DNA from: Silicimonas sp.
Lineage (GTDB): Bacteria > Pseudomonadota > Alphaproteobacteria > Rhodobacterales > Rhodobacteraceae
Direction of reading: 5' to 3'
NCBI GenBank assembly: GCA_022819605.1
Contig: JAJEGW010000208.1
Coordinates: 78,340-142,339, forward strand
DNA: 64,000 nt
Shown: piece after piece, positions 28,896 to 37,434 of the stretch
How the letters are laid out: the number at the start of each line of letters is the position of its first letter
Numbering within the stretch: position 1 is the stretch's first letter
The notes under the pieces: model-generated
What the model saw: only the letters and a program-made list of their open reading frames with translations
The model's database searches: none
Told to the model about the DNA's origin: nothing
Program-made: the position numbers and the translations under genes

Positions 28896-30506
28896 TCACG
28901 GCTTGGACTTTCCCTTGCCGTTCTCCGACTTGTCCTTGATGCGGTTGGCGTAGTCGGCGGTGCGCCCGGCAAGGTTGGAATCGAAATCGAGCCCGATTTC
29001 CTCGCCCATCTGCTTCATGGCCGGAAGACGCACGGCCATGCCGAGGATCTGGTCCATGGCAGCGCCAAACGCTCCGTCCACGCCGCCGCCGCCGCTGTCC
29101 GAGCCGCCACCGCCCGAAATCTGGTTGATCCTGATGGAGTCAATCCTCTCGACCGGCTTCATCATCTGCGTCATGATTTCGGGCAAACGGTCGAGCTTGC
29201 GCTCCTCCAGGCGCATCTTGATCACGGCGTCCCCAAGGGTGTTTTCCGCCTTGTTCAAGGCAACGCGACCGGCCGCTTCCGCTTCCATGCGCGCGCGTTC
29301 CGCTTCGCCTTCCCTTGTCTTCGCGGTCGCTTCGGCCCGGGCCCTTTCGAGGAGCGTTTCGACATCGCGTTTCACCCGAGCACCTTCGAGATCAAGTTCC
29401 TTTTCCTGGTTCAAGTGCGCGATCTCGCGCTCGCGTTCAGCGATGGCACGCTCCTTCTGCGCCTGAACGCTTTCTGCGGCCAGCATGACCTTTGAGCGCG
29501 CCTCTTCTTCCGCAACACGGGCCTCGGCTTCTTCCGTGCGTCTCTTTGCAATCTGGATCTCGTTTGCGATTTTGTCTTCCTCAAGCGCCAGAATGGCGGC
29601 CATCTCCGTCTTCCGCAGCGCCTCGTCGCTCTCGACTTGTGCGGCCTTCGCGCGTCTTTCGTTCTCGATACGGGTGGTCTCGCTCGCCAGTTCCGCGTCG
29701 TCCCGCGCCCGGTCCTCCCGCGATTTTGCATCCGCCTCGAGCTTGGCCAGGTGTTCCTGCTGTGCGATCTCTGCTTCCCGTTCCTCGCGCTGCAGTTCGA
29801 GCTGCCTTTGATGTTGAGCCAGCCGACTTTCGCGAACGGCAACTTCCGCTTCGGTCTCGATGCGGACGCGCTCCTTACGCTGGTCCGAAACCAGTGCGGC
29901 CAGACGCCGCATGCCCTGCGCATTGAATGCGTTGTTCTCGTTCCATTGGCCGAGGTCGCTTTGGTCAACTCCGACCAATGACGCCGAAACAAGAGTTAGC
30001 CCGAGCTTGGATGCCTGGGATTCAACGGTCACTGCCACGTCGTCCGAAAACGCAGAACGATCCAAGTGGATTTCTTCCAGCGTCCGGGCTGCCGCTGCCC
30101 GCTGGATGGCGTCAACCATCGCGCCCTTCAGAACGTCGGCGGGCGATTCCCTGCCCCGGGCAATCCGAGCGCCGAGCGTCTGTGCGGCGGTCGAGATGCC
30201 CTGTTGGGTCGGGGCAACGCGAAGTTCGAATTCGAACTCAATGTCGGCGCGAATCTGGTCGCGCGTCAGCACCGCGTCCTGACCATCACGATTGACACGG
30301 TGCGCAAACGCACCCATGAACACTTTCTGGACCCGGTGCAGGATTGGAAGCGACAGACATCCGCCTTCGGTCACGACTCGCGAACCACCAAATCCGGTCC
30401 TGACAAGAGCGGTGTCCAGACTGGCCTTTGCATAATAGCGCTGGAGGAACCAGATCGCGACAAGCGCAACGGTTGCAAACAGAAGCAGCAGGATAACCCA
30501 GCCCAA
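28896..30506 (-). CDS. flotillin-like SPFH/Band 7 protein
   Basis: This 536-residue protein has an N-terminal membrane helix (GWVILLLLFATVALVAIWFL), an SPFH domain (about 30-220), and a long coiled coil rich in Glu, Ala and Arg (about 220-450), as in flotillin/YqiK proteins. A Gly-rich stretch (GGGGSDSGGGG) and a basic tail follow. Flotillins scaffold membrane microdomains. The start was set at the TTG at 30506 because it has an excellent ribosome site (GGAAGGAG, 7 bases before). A TTG 16 codons upstream has none and would add a charged peptide before the membrane helix. It precedes the amide importer genes on the same strand, 38 bases from the binding protein, and is preceded by a 13-bp inverted repeat. 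Confidence 0.88.
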   Translation of the reverse strand: MGWVILLLLFATVALVAIWFLQRYYAKASLDTALVRTGFGGSRVVTEGGCLSLPILHRVQKVFMGAFAHRVNRDGQDAVLTRDQIRADIEFEFELRVAPTQQGISTAAQTLGARIARGRESPADVLKGAMVDAIQRAAAARTLEEIHLDRSAFSDDVAVTVESQASKLGLTLVSASLVGVDQSDLGQWNENNAFNAQGMRRLAALVSDQRKERVRIETEAEVAVRESRLAQHQRQLELQREEREAEIAQQEHLAKLEADAKSREDRARDDAELASETTRIENERRAKAAQVESDEALRKTEMAAILALEEDKIANEIQIAKRRTEEAEARVAEEEARSKVMLAAESVQAQKERAIAEREREIAHLNQEKELDLEGARVKRDVETLLERARAEATAKTREGEAERARMEAEAAGRVALNKAENTLGDAVIKMRLEERKLDRLPEIMTQMMKPVERIDSIRINQISGGGGSDSGGGGVDGAFGAAMDQILGMAVRLPAMKQMGEEIGLDFDSNLAGRTADYANRIKDKSENGKGKSKP

Positions 30507-30587
30507 GGCAGAACTCCTTCCCTTCCGAAGATCGCCAGACGCAAGTGTCCGCAATCTTCATGTCCGTCCAAGAGTAGGCAGAATTAT

Positions 30588-30619
30588 TTTCCAATTCAAG
30601 TAATATCTTGAATTGGAAA
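30588..30619. promoter_or_regulatory. perfect 13-bp inverted repeat, likely operator
   Basis: TTTCCAATTCAAG at 30588-30600 and CTTGAATTGGAAA at 30607-30619 are exact inverted copies around TAATAT. The repeat is A+T-rich, unlike a terminator, and lies 81 bases before the flotillin TTG start, a plausible operator position. A close copy of the half-site occurs at 31813 beside the marR gene. MarR-type dimers bind such palindromes, so the local MarR protein is the obvious candidate ligand. Confidence 0.65.
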
Positions 30620-30642
30620 CTTATATTTCACAACAAGTTGTT

Positions 30643-31755
30643 CTAAAGACGTTTTATGACTTCAAATCTCAAACCATCCGCTCGAGCCAAGTAGATGGGT
30701 GCGCGTTCAGGTTCGCCCGGTACTTGGCGCTTGCGCCCGCTCCTGTGAATCACAGGGGGACCATCGGAAACGCTGTGGTCTCGCCAAATGGTCGCATGAT
30801 CTCGCATCAGTCCGGCCAGAAAGTGCACGCCTTCATAAGTTGACTGGCCGAGCGCGTTCAACATGGGTGCCTGTTCTCCATGAACGCGATAGTACTGCTC
30901 CTTGAATGCAGCATTCGCCTCCGTGGAAAGGGTTCCGAAATAGGAAGAAGCGACGAACATGCGCTGGCTGTTCTGCGCGCCGCTCCCAAGAAGGCCGTTC
31001 TCCTCAATGGCGCAGGACAAGCGTACCATGCGGTCATGCAGTCTCGCCCGGCCGAATGCCCGGTTGAAGGCAACCGCGTCCTGCCCGACGAGCGAGATCA
31101 GCACTGCCTCCGCGCCAGACCTTGCAATTTCCTCGACGACGCTCGGCATTCCGTTCAGCCCAAAGGGCAGGTACCTTTCATAGGCCAGATTCGCAGCCAT
31201 CTCGCGCAACTTTGTCTTTGCGTAGTTGTGCGACGTCCGCGGCCACACGTAGTCGTTGCCGATCAGTGCCCAACTGCGCGGTCGGTATTCCGATTGAATG
31301 CACTCCAGTGAAGGGCCAAGCTGCTCTTCCGGTATCTCCCCGATCGCGAACAGCCCGTCCGTCCGTTCGCCACCTTCGTAGAGCGGCGTGTAGATGTAGG
31401 GGATTCGCTGGCGGACCACCTTGCTGAGGCGCTGACGTATGGCGCTAATGTGCATGCCGACGATTGCATCGATGGAATCTGTTTCGATCAGGTCGTTGAC
31501 GGTTTCCTCGATCGAAATGCTCGCCTCCATGGCCGCATCGATCATGATGAGCTGTACCTTGCGCCCGGCGATGCCGGTGGATCGGTTCAACTCTTCCACG
31601 GCAACCTGCGCACTCGAAATGCAGGAAGGTGCCCAAAGCCCTGCTGCGCCGCAGAGGGGAATGAGAAGTGCGATGCGATATGTGCCGCCTCTGCGCAAAA
31701 CAGGGTCGTCGCGCAGTTCCTCGAGTTCGGTCGGAACGCTCGGCAGCATGATCAT
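30643..31755 (-). CDS. AmiC-like periplasmic-binding-fold protein without export signal
   Basis: This 370-residue protein has the fold of amide-binding proteins such as AmiC and FmdD: TYRIALLIPLCGAAGLWAPS, IAGRKVQLIMIDAAME, IDAIVGMHISAIRQ, PYIYTPLYEGGERTDG and LIGNDYVWPRTSHNYA. The N-terminus is polar and charged (MIMLPSVPTELEELRDDPVL), with no signal peptide or lipobox, so it should stay in the cytoplasm, like AmiC, the amide sensor that controls the antiterminator AmiR. No AmiR homologue is present here. It is divergent from a marR gene across 101 bases and lies upstream of the flotillin and amide importer genes. A sensor role is inferred. The frame also opens with a TTG at 31824, but that lies in the promoter region. 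Confidence 0.82.
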   Translation of the reverse strand: MIMLPSVPTELEELRDDPVLRRGGTYRIALLIPLCGAAGLWAPSCISSAQVAVEELNRSTGIAGRKVQLIMIDAAMEASISIEETVNDLIETDSIDAIVGMHISAIRQRLSKVVRQRIPYIYTPLYEGGERTDGLFAIGEIPEEQLGPSLECIQSEYRPRSWALIGNDYVWPRTSHNYAKTKLREMAANLAYERYLPFGLNGMPSVVEEIARSGAEAVLISLVGQDAVAFNRAFGRARLHDRMVRLSCAIEENGLLGSGAQNSQRMFVASSYFGTLSTEANAAFKEQYYRVHGEQAPMLNALGQSTYEGVHFLAGLMRDHATIWRDHSVSDGPPVIHRSGRKRQVPGEPERAPIYLARADGLRFEVIKRL

Positions 31756-31812
31756 GGAACAGACTGTCCTTGCCGGCTGCATCAGCAACTGCCACATACC
31801 AATTGAATTTAC

Positions 31813-31824
31813 TTTCCAAGTCAA
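31813..31824. promoter_or_regulatory. operator-like half-site between divergent marR and AmiC-like genes
   Basis: TTTCCAAGTCAA matches the half-site TTTCCAATTCAA of the inverted repeat at 30588 with one mismatch in 12 bases. The following bases up to about 31842 (TTGCCTCGAAAG) are a weak match to the opposite half. It lies 33 bases before the marR ATG and 58 bases before the AmiC-like start, as an autoregulatory operator would. Confidence 0.5.
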
Positions 31825-31856
31825 CTAGTTTTGCCTCGAAAGCCGTGGTGAGCCTC

Positions 31857-32279
31857 ATGGAATTGAACCCGAATCCGATCCAGAACTACCTTTCATATGC
31901 GCTAGCTGCGGCACATCGAAAGGTCACTATTTCCCTCAACACGCGCCTGAAGAAACACGGCATGCAGATCGAGGCATGGCGAATTCTGGAAACTCTGGAG
32001 ACCGGCCAACGCCTTACGATGGGACAACTCGCTGACGTGGTGCTGATGAATCCCCCGGCGTTGACCAAGCTAGTTGACCGGATGGTTTCAGACGGGCTTG
32101 TGCATCGCCAAGTCGCCCGGCACGATCATCGCCAAATCAATGTCCTTGCCACTGCGCTGGGACGGAAGCGGATGCTGCAGATCAGGCAGGAAGTCGAAGG
32201 TCAAGATGCGGCAATGCTGCAGAGCCTGGGCAAGCCCGCGACCGAAGAATTGATCGCGCTGCTGAAAGGAATCTCATAG
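31857..32279 (+). CDS. MarR-family transcriptional regulator
   Basis: This 140-residue winged-helix regulator has the MarR layout: an N-terminal dimerisation helix (PIQNYLSYALAAAHRKV), the recognition region GQLADVVLMNPPALTKLVDRM, the wing VHRQVARHDHRQINVLATAL with its conserved Asp-His-Arg segment, and a C-terminal dimer helix. MarR proteins usually repress their own and nearby genes until an aromatic or other small ligand binds. The ATG at 31857 was chosen, with GGTGAG before it as a possible ribosome site. It is divergent from the AmiC-like gene, and operator-like sequences lie in the shared promoter region and before the flotillin gene. Confidence 0.93.
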   Translation: MELNPNPIQNYLSYALAAAHRKVTISLNTRLKKHGMQIEAWRILETLETGQRLTMGQLADVVLMNPPALTKLVDRMVSDGLVHRQVARHDHRQINVLATALGRKRMLQIRQEVEGQDAAMLQSLGKPATEELIALLKGIS

Positions 32280-32504
32280 GCAACTGACGCAAAGCCGCCA
32301 AGGTCACGACTTCTGACGACAGCGCTTGGCACCAACCATTGGACTGACCCATGCTTGAGAGCCGGACGCGAATTGCCCGCACGAATCGATCAGCGGTGCT
32401 GCTCGCGGTTGTCTTTCCGGAAATTGCCGAATTTCTGGGACCACTGCCAACTGGCTCAACCATTTCAAGTCAAGCCTTCGGTCGCTACCGCGCCGAGCAC
32501 ACTG

Positions 32505-33941
32505 TCAGGATCGCTTCCTTCGCCTCATGCGCACGAAGAGATTTGTCGGAAACATTGTGAACGCAATTTGTTCTCTTACTCTGGATCGGTTGACGGGCAG
32601 CACGTCAAAGTTGCTGCACAGCATGCCAAGCACTGTTCTTATCTCGAGCATGGCAAGATTGCGTCCGGGACAGAAACGCGGACCGCCACCGAAGGGAACG
32701 AAGGCACCGTGATCGTGCGGACCAAGCCTGGCTTCCTGTCTGAGGAGCCAGCGCTCGGGATCAAAGCGATCTCCGTTGACGAAATGCTCGTCCCGGGTTG
32801 CCAGGTGACGCAGCAGCATGAAGATCGTGGTTCCCTTGGGGATTCTGTACCCAAGGATCCAGGTATCGTTCAGGGCTTCCAGCATATGCAGTGGCGCGAC
32901 AGGCTTGAGGCGCATGGATTCGCTGCTGACTGCATCGACCACGGGCATCTGCTTCGTCTGCTCAAAATTTACCATTCCTGGGGAGTTCGATGCGGTGAGC
33001 GCATCTACTTCGCGCCGACAACGATCAAACCAGTCCGGATTTCCGGTCAGGAGATGAACAGTCCATGCGATCGTGTACGCCGTCGTGTCTTCGCCGGCGA
33101 GCAGGAGGTTGCCAACATTTGCGAATATCTCCTCGTTGGTGACCCGGGATCCCTCGGTCTCCATCTCGATGATGATGGCTTCAAGGAAGTCTTGGGGCGA
33201 CTGGCGGCGCGCGGGTTCGCGCTCAAGTCGCTCGCGTGCGGCCTGCACCATGGCACCGAACTCACGCTCGAGCGCATCCAGCGCACGATCAAGGGCACGG
33301 TCCGCCGGAAGGCGGATGAAACGCCAGTAGGGAAACGGCGTGTTCAAGCGCCTGTGCAGAACCGGAAACACCTTGTCGAGATGGCGCTGGATCGTGGGGC
33401 CCGGCGACTCCAGCGTATTGATGTCGACGCCGAAAGCCAGTTGTGTGGTCACGTCGACCGTGAAGAGCATAAGGTCGCGGCAGAGATCGACGCGTTCTCC
33501 CGCGTCAGTTGCCCGCTCCCAGCGCCGCTGCAACCGCCCGACCGTATTGGCAAGCATCGGGAAGAAATCCTCGATCCTTGCCCGGTTCAGCGCATCGATG
33601 ACGATGCGGCGCTGTCTGCGCCAGTCCTCTCCCTCCGCAGCAAAGACCCCCTTGAGTCGCATTTCGGAGGCCGCGGCTTCAAGGTAGCGTGGACGGCGAA
33701 ACCCGTCCGGACGATCGGCCAGGAGGCGTTGGATTTCGTCGCGATCCGAGAGCACCACCACAAGGTGTGGGCCGAAACGGAATCGGTAGATAGGTCCGAA
33801 TTGGCCAGCCCAGTCCTCAAGGGTGAGATGCAGGCGGTCGAAGCGAATCTGGTGGAAGTTGCCGATCAAGGGCAACCCTCCCGGACCAGGAAGGACCTCC
33901 GCTTCCGACCTGCCGCGCTTGCTGGCAACAATGGTACTCAA
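32505..33941 (-). CDS. cytochrome P450
   Basis: This is a complete 478-residue P450. The I-helix oxygen-activation motif is LLLAGEDTTAYT, the K-helix ExxR is ESMRLKP, and the heme loop is FGGGPRFCPGRNLAMLE with Cys424 as the iron ligand. The Pro-rich entry PGPGGLPLIGN and the absence of a membrane anchor fit a soluble bacterial enzyme. It should hydroxylate an unknown substrate using electrons from ferredoxin and a reductase, neither of which is encoded here. The start is a TTG at 33941, preceded by a G-rich possible ribosome site; no better start exists before the conserved region. It is convergent with marR, about 225 gene-free bases away. Confidence 0.95.
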   Translation of the reverse strand: MSTIVASKRGRSEAEVLPGPGGLPLIGNFHQIRFDRLHLTLEDWAGQFGPIYRFRFGPHLVVVLSDRDEIQRLLADRPDGFRRPRYLEAAASEMRLKGVFAAEGEDWRRQRRIVIDALNRARIEDFFPMLANTVGRLQRRWERATDAGERVDLCRDLMLFTVDVTTQLAFGVDINTLESPGPTIQRHLDKVFPVLHRRLNTPFPYWRFIRLPADRALDRALDALEREFGAMVQAARERLEREPARRQSPQDFLEAIIIEMETEGSRVTNEEIFANVGNLLLAGEDTTAYTIAWTVHLLTGNPDWFDRCRREVDALTASNSPGMVNFEQTKQMPVVDAVSSESMRLKPVAPLHMLEALNDTWILGYRIPKGTTIFMLLRHLATRDEHFVNGDRFDPERWLLRQEARLGPHDHGAFVPFGGGPRFCPGRNLAMLEIRTVLGMLCSNFDVLPVNRSRVREQIAFTMFPTNLFVRMRRRKRS

Positions 33942-34193
33942 TTCTGTCCCCCCGCTTGCAGCCTCTCTCCGGGCACGACAGATCCTCGCCTGGCTGGCAA
34001 TCCAAGGAAGAATCCAGATCCGCGATGATCTCAGGCACAGGCACGGATGGCTTCAATCCGCTATACATAGAATTCGCCGTCATACGATTCAACGCGAATG
34101 CGACTTGGCTTCTCTTTCAGCAGCCGGAGTAGAGCCAGGCCAGACCGCTGATGTGATGTCAGGGGCGGATTGAGCATTCCCAATCTTTCGGGA

Positions 34194-34775
34194 TCAGGTC
34201 TCCGCCCGACCTCGCCGGTCGTCGCGAAGGTTGGCATAGAGCACATGGTTCCGCCAGCGCCCGTTGATCTGAAGGTAGCCCTGCGACACGCCTTCATACT
34301 TGTAGCCGCAGTTCTCAAGAAGACCACGTGACGCTGCGTTTTCTGGCAGGCATGCGCTCTCGACCCTGCTCAGGTCGATGGTCTCGAACGCGTAGTGCAC
34401 CATCGCCGTCAGCGCCTCGCGCATGTAGCCTTGCCGCGCATGGTCCACTCCGATCCAATAGCCGATCATCCCGGACTGACTCGGTCCCCGCCGGATGTTC
34501 TCCAGCGTGATGGCTCCCAGGAGACATCCGTCGATCCGCCTCGTGAGGAACAGCGGCACTGCTGTTCCCTCCCGAATGGAGCGACGCGCCCAATGGACGC
34601 GATTCACGAACCCCTTGCGCGTCAGGTGATCCGTCGACCACGAGGGTTCCCAAGGCTTCAGGAACTCTGCGCTCTTCCGCCTCAATTCGGACCAAGGCTG
34701 GTAGTCGCTCTGGACGGGCGGACGCAGCACCATGCGTTCGGTATCAATTCTGACGCGGCCCCTCGTCCACAGCAT
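34194..34775 (-). CDS. rimJ: GNAT N-acetyltransferase, RimJ/RimL type
   Basis: This 193-residue protein has the GNAT fold with RimJ/RimL features: TERMVLRPPVQSDY at the start, the acetyl-CoA loop in YWIGVDHARQGYMREAL, VESACLPENAASRGLLENCGY and WRNHVLYA. RimJ acetylates the N-terminus of ribosomal protein S5 in E. coli; the exact target here is inferred. Its ATG overlaps the stop of the M16 protease gene (ATGA), so it is the last gene of the long cox-thrC series. Confidence 0.9.
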   Translation of the reverse strand: MLWTRGRVRIDTERMVLRPPVQSDYQPWSELRRKSAEFLKPWEPSWSTDHLTRKGFVNRVHWARRSIREGTAVPLFLTRRIDGCLLGAITLENIRRGPSQSGMIGYWIGVDHARQGYMREALTAMVHYAFETIDLSRVESACLPENAASRGLLENCGYKYEGVSQGYLQINGRWRNHVLYANLRDDRRGRAET

Positions 34776-36037
34776 CAGGCCGCCAGCTTGTCCGTAACTT
34801 CCTGGACTGTTGGAGCGGCCGCCACCGGCCCGTAAAGCGCCAAGGCTCCCGCACCGGAAGACACAAGCCCGGCCGCCACCTCCCGCACCGACTGCACGCT
34901 GATCGAATCGACCTTCTCGATGGTTTCCTCGATCAATGGCACGCGATCCCAGATCGACAGGTGCTTCGCCAAGCGTTCGGCACGACTCGCGGGCTGCTCG
35001 AGCCCCATCAGCAGGCCTGCCTTCAGCTGAGCCTTCGCCCGAGCCACCTCTGCCTCGGAAAGGTCATCAACCGACCGCCGCAATTCGTCCACCGTCAATG
35101 CCAGAAGCTCGGGTGTCTCCTCACCGCTGGTCCCGGAATAGATCGTGAGGAGACCACTGTCCGAATAGGGGCTCGCCTGCGCAAAAATCGTGTAGCAAAG
35201 CCCACGTTTCTCGCGCGCCTCCTGAAAGAGCCGCGAGGACATGCCGCCGCCCATCGCGATCGCGAATGCCTGTGCGGAATATACGGCATCGTCTCGATAT
35301 TCGGGGCTCTCGAAGGCCAGCGCCACATGGGCTTGCTCCAGGCCCTTCTCAACCCTCGTCTCGCCTCCCAGAAAGCGACCGGGCTCCGCTTCGGCCACGG
35401 TCCTGGGCGATAAATGCGCGAACCTCGCCTCAGTTGCCCGAAGGATGTCGTCGTGATCGACGGCACCCGCAGCCGCGACGATCAGATTGCCGGGCAAATA
35501 GCGCTCGCTGACGAACCCGGACAGGTCCTTGCGGCTGAAGCGCTCGACCTTGGACGCGGGACCGAGAATCGGGCGGCCAAGAGGCTGGTCCGGAAAGGCC
35601 GTCTCCTGCAGCCAGTCGAAGATGATGTCGTCGGGCGTATCCAGAACTTGCCCGATCTCTTGCAAGATCACGTGCCGCTCGATCTCTATCTCACCGGGAT
35701 CGAAAGCCGGATTCAGGACGATGTCCGAAAGGACGTCCAGTGCAAGGTCAGCATGCTCTGCCAGAACGCGCGCAAAAAAGGTCGTCATCTCACGCGACGT
35801 ATAGGCATTGATGTAGCCGCCGACATCCTCGATCGCCTCGGCAATCTGCAGCGCCGACCGCGTGCCGGTACCCTTGAACGCCATGTGCTCAAGGAAATGA
35901 GCGATCCCGTTCTGCTCGGCGCGCTCGTGGCGTCCTCCGGCCGCGATCCAGATGCCAAGCGAGGCGGATTGCAGCCCCGGCATGTGCTCGGTCACGACGC
36001 GTACGCCGTTCGTCAGCCTGTGAAGTTCAACTGTCAA
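34775..36037 (-). CDS. M16-family zinc metalloprotease (mitochondrial processing peptidase-like)
   Basis: This 420-residue single-subunit M16 protease contains the inverted zinc motif HFLEH at 47-51 (His47 and His51 bind zinc, Glu50 is catalytic) and a downstream Glu near 124-128. No N-terminal export signal is seen, so it should be cytoplasmic. The family includes mitochondrial processing peptidase beta and many bacterial proteins of unknown substrate. It starts with TTG at 36037, whose TTGA overlaps the thrC stop, and its own stop overlaps the rimJ start. Confidence 0.94.
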   Translation of the reverse strand: MTVELHRLTNGVRVVTEHMPGLQSASLGIWIAAGGRHERAEQNGIAHFLEHMAFKGTGTRSALQIAEAIEDVGGYINAYTSREMTTFFARVLAEHADLALDVLSDIVLNPAFDPGEIEIERHVILQEIGQVLDTPDDIIFDWLQETAFPDQPLGRPILGPASKVERFSRKDLSGFVSERYLPGNLIVAAAGAVDHDDILRATEARFAHLSPRTVAEAEPGRFLGGETRVEKGLEQAHVALAFESPEYRDDAVYSAQAFAIAMGGGMSSRLFQEAREKRGLCYTIFAQASPYSDSGLLTIYSGTSGEETPELLALTVDELRRSVDDLSEAEVARAKAQLKAGLLMGLEQPASRAERLAKHLSIWDRVPLIEETIEKVDSISVQSVREVAAGLVSSGAGALALYGPVAAAPTVQEVTDKLAA

Positions 36038-37425
36038 GCGGCCCGACCCTCCCTGATCGCGCGACAGAGCTCGGCGAAGTCATTTTCCACCCGTGTCACT
36101 CGCTCGGGACGCTCATAGAGATTTGCCATTCGGTTGGGAAGGGGTGGACGAATGTCCGTCGCCCGCTCCACCGCGTCCGGGAACTTGGCGGGATCTGCCG
36201 TGGCAAGAGCAATCATTGGAACGCGTGGCTTTGCCATTCGATGGGCCACTTCGAGTCCGACCGCAGTATGAGGGCAGACAAGCTGACCGATTGCGTCGTG
36301 CATCGCCCCGATTCTGGACATCGTCTCCTCTTCCGAAACCCTCCCGCTCGCAAAGGTCTCGCCAATTCTGCCGAGCGCGACGTCGCCGATCCGAAACCCG
36401 TTTCCAGAATTGAGATCATCCATCAATGACACGACCGCGTCGGCGTCGCGCCCGTATGCGTCGAACAGGAGCCGCTCGAAATTGGAACTCACCTGAATGT
36501 CCATCGAGGGGCTGATCGACGGCCGGACCTCCCCGGTTCGATAGTCTCCGGACACGAGCGCACGGTGCAGGATGTCGTTCTGGTTGGTCGCAATCACCAG
36601 CCGCTCGACGGGCAGCCCCATGCGTCGTGCGACCTCGCCCGCGTAAATGTCGCCAAAGTTGCCCGTTGGCACGCAGAAGCTGATTTTCCGATCTGGCGCC
36701 CCGAGGGCCACTGCAGAAGTGAAGTAGTAAACGACTTGCGCCATCACGCGCGCCCAATTTATGGAATTCACGGCTGCCAGACGCATCTCCTCCCGAAATC
36801 CTGAATCCGCGAACATGTCCTTCAGATGTCGCTGGCAATCGTCGAACGTGCCCTCGACCGCAAATGCGCGCACGTTCGCCTCTGTCGGCGTTGTCATCTG
36901 CCGCCTCTGCACCTCGGACACCTTGCCATGCGGATAGAGTATGCAGACATCCACGTTGTCGAGCCCGCGGAACGCCTCGATCGCGGCACTTCCGGTATCG
37001 CCGCTGGTCGCTCCCACTATGGTGACGCTTTCGCCCCGTCGCTGCAGCACGGCCTGGAACATCTGGCCGATGAGCTGCATGGCAAAGTCCTTAAATGCCA
37101 GCGTCGGGCCGTGGAAGAGTTCCAGAAGCCAGATTCCGTCGCCAGCCTGTTTCAGGGGCGCACGGCAGTCGTGGCCAAAACTCGCATAGGCAGCCTTGAT
37201 CAAGGCGCGAAACTCGTCCTCCTCGAAGGTGTCTCCTGCGAACGGCCGCATGATCGCGAATGCCGCGTCCTCGTAGCTCTTGCCATGCAGCAAGGCGATT
37301 TCGCGCGGATCGAATGTCGGCACTTCGGCCGGCACGTAGAGTCCACCGTCGGTGGCAAGCCCAGACAGCATGGCCTCTTCAAAGGACAGTTCCGGAGCAC
37401 TTCCGCGAGTCGAGACGTATTTCAT
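36034..37425 (-). CDS. thrC: threonine synthase
   Basis: ThrC converts O-phosphohomoserine to L-threonine with PLP. The 463-residue sequence has the proteobacterial ThrC start (MKYVSTRG, LSFEEAMLSGLATDGGLYVP), the PLP lysine Lys112 in HGPTLAFKDFAMQL, the cofactor phosphate loop ATSGDTGSAA, and VPTGNFGDIYAG. It sits 9 bases after the SURF1 gene and overlaps the M16 protease gene, a Rhodobacterales arrangement without an evident functional link to the oxidase genes. Confidence 0.97.
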   Translation of the reverse strand: MKYVSTRGSAPELSFEEAMLSGLATDGGLYVPAEVPTFDPREIALLHGKSYEDAAFAIMRPFAGDTFEEDEFRALIKAAYASFGHDCRAPLKQAGDGIWLLELFHGPTLAFKDFAMQLIGQMFQAVLQRRGESVTIVGATSGDTGSAAIEAFRGLDNVDVCILYPHGKVSEVQRRQMTTPTEANVRAFAVEGTFDDCQRHLKDMFADSGFREEMRLAAVNSINWARVMAQVVYYFTSAVALGAPDRKISFCVPTGNFGDIYAGEVARRMGLPVERLVIATNQNDILHRALVSGDYRTGEVRPSISPSMDIQVSSNFERLLFDAYGRDADAVVSLMDDLNSGNGFRIGDVALGRIGETFASGRVSEEETMSRIGAMHDAIGQLVCPHTAVGLEVAHRMAKPRVPMIALATADPAKFPDAVERATDIRPPLPNRMANLYERPERVTRVENDFAELCRAIREGRAA

Positions 37426-37434
37426 TGCAGATCC

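Noticed and set aside
30588..30619. Inverted repeat read as a terminator of the AmiC-like gene
   Set aside because: The stem is A+T-rich, has no T-run of usual form, and a copy of its half-site lies at another promoter, which fits an operator better.
32355..34028. 557-codon plus-strand frame opposite the P450 gene
   Set aside because: Antisense shadow of a P450 with intact heme and ExxR motifs.
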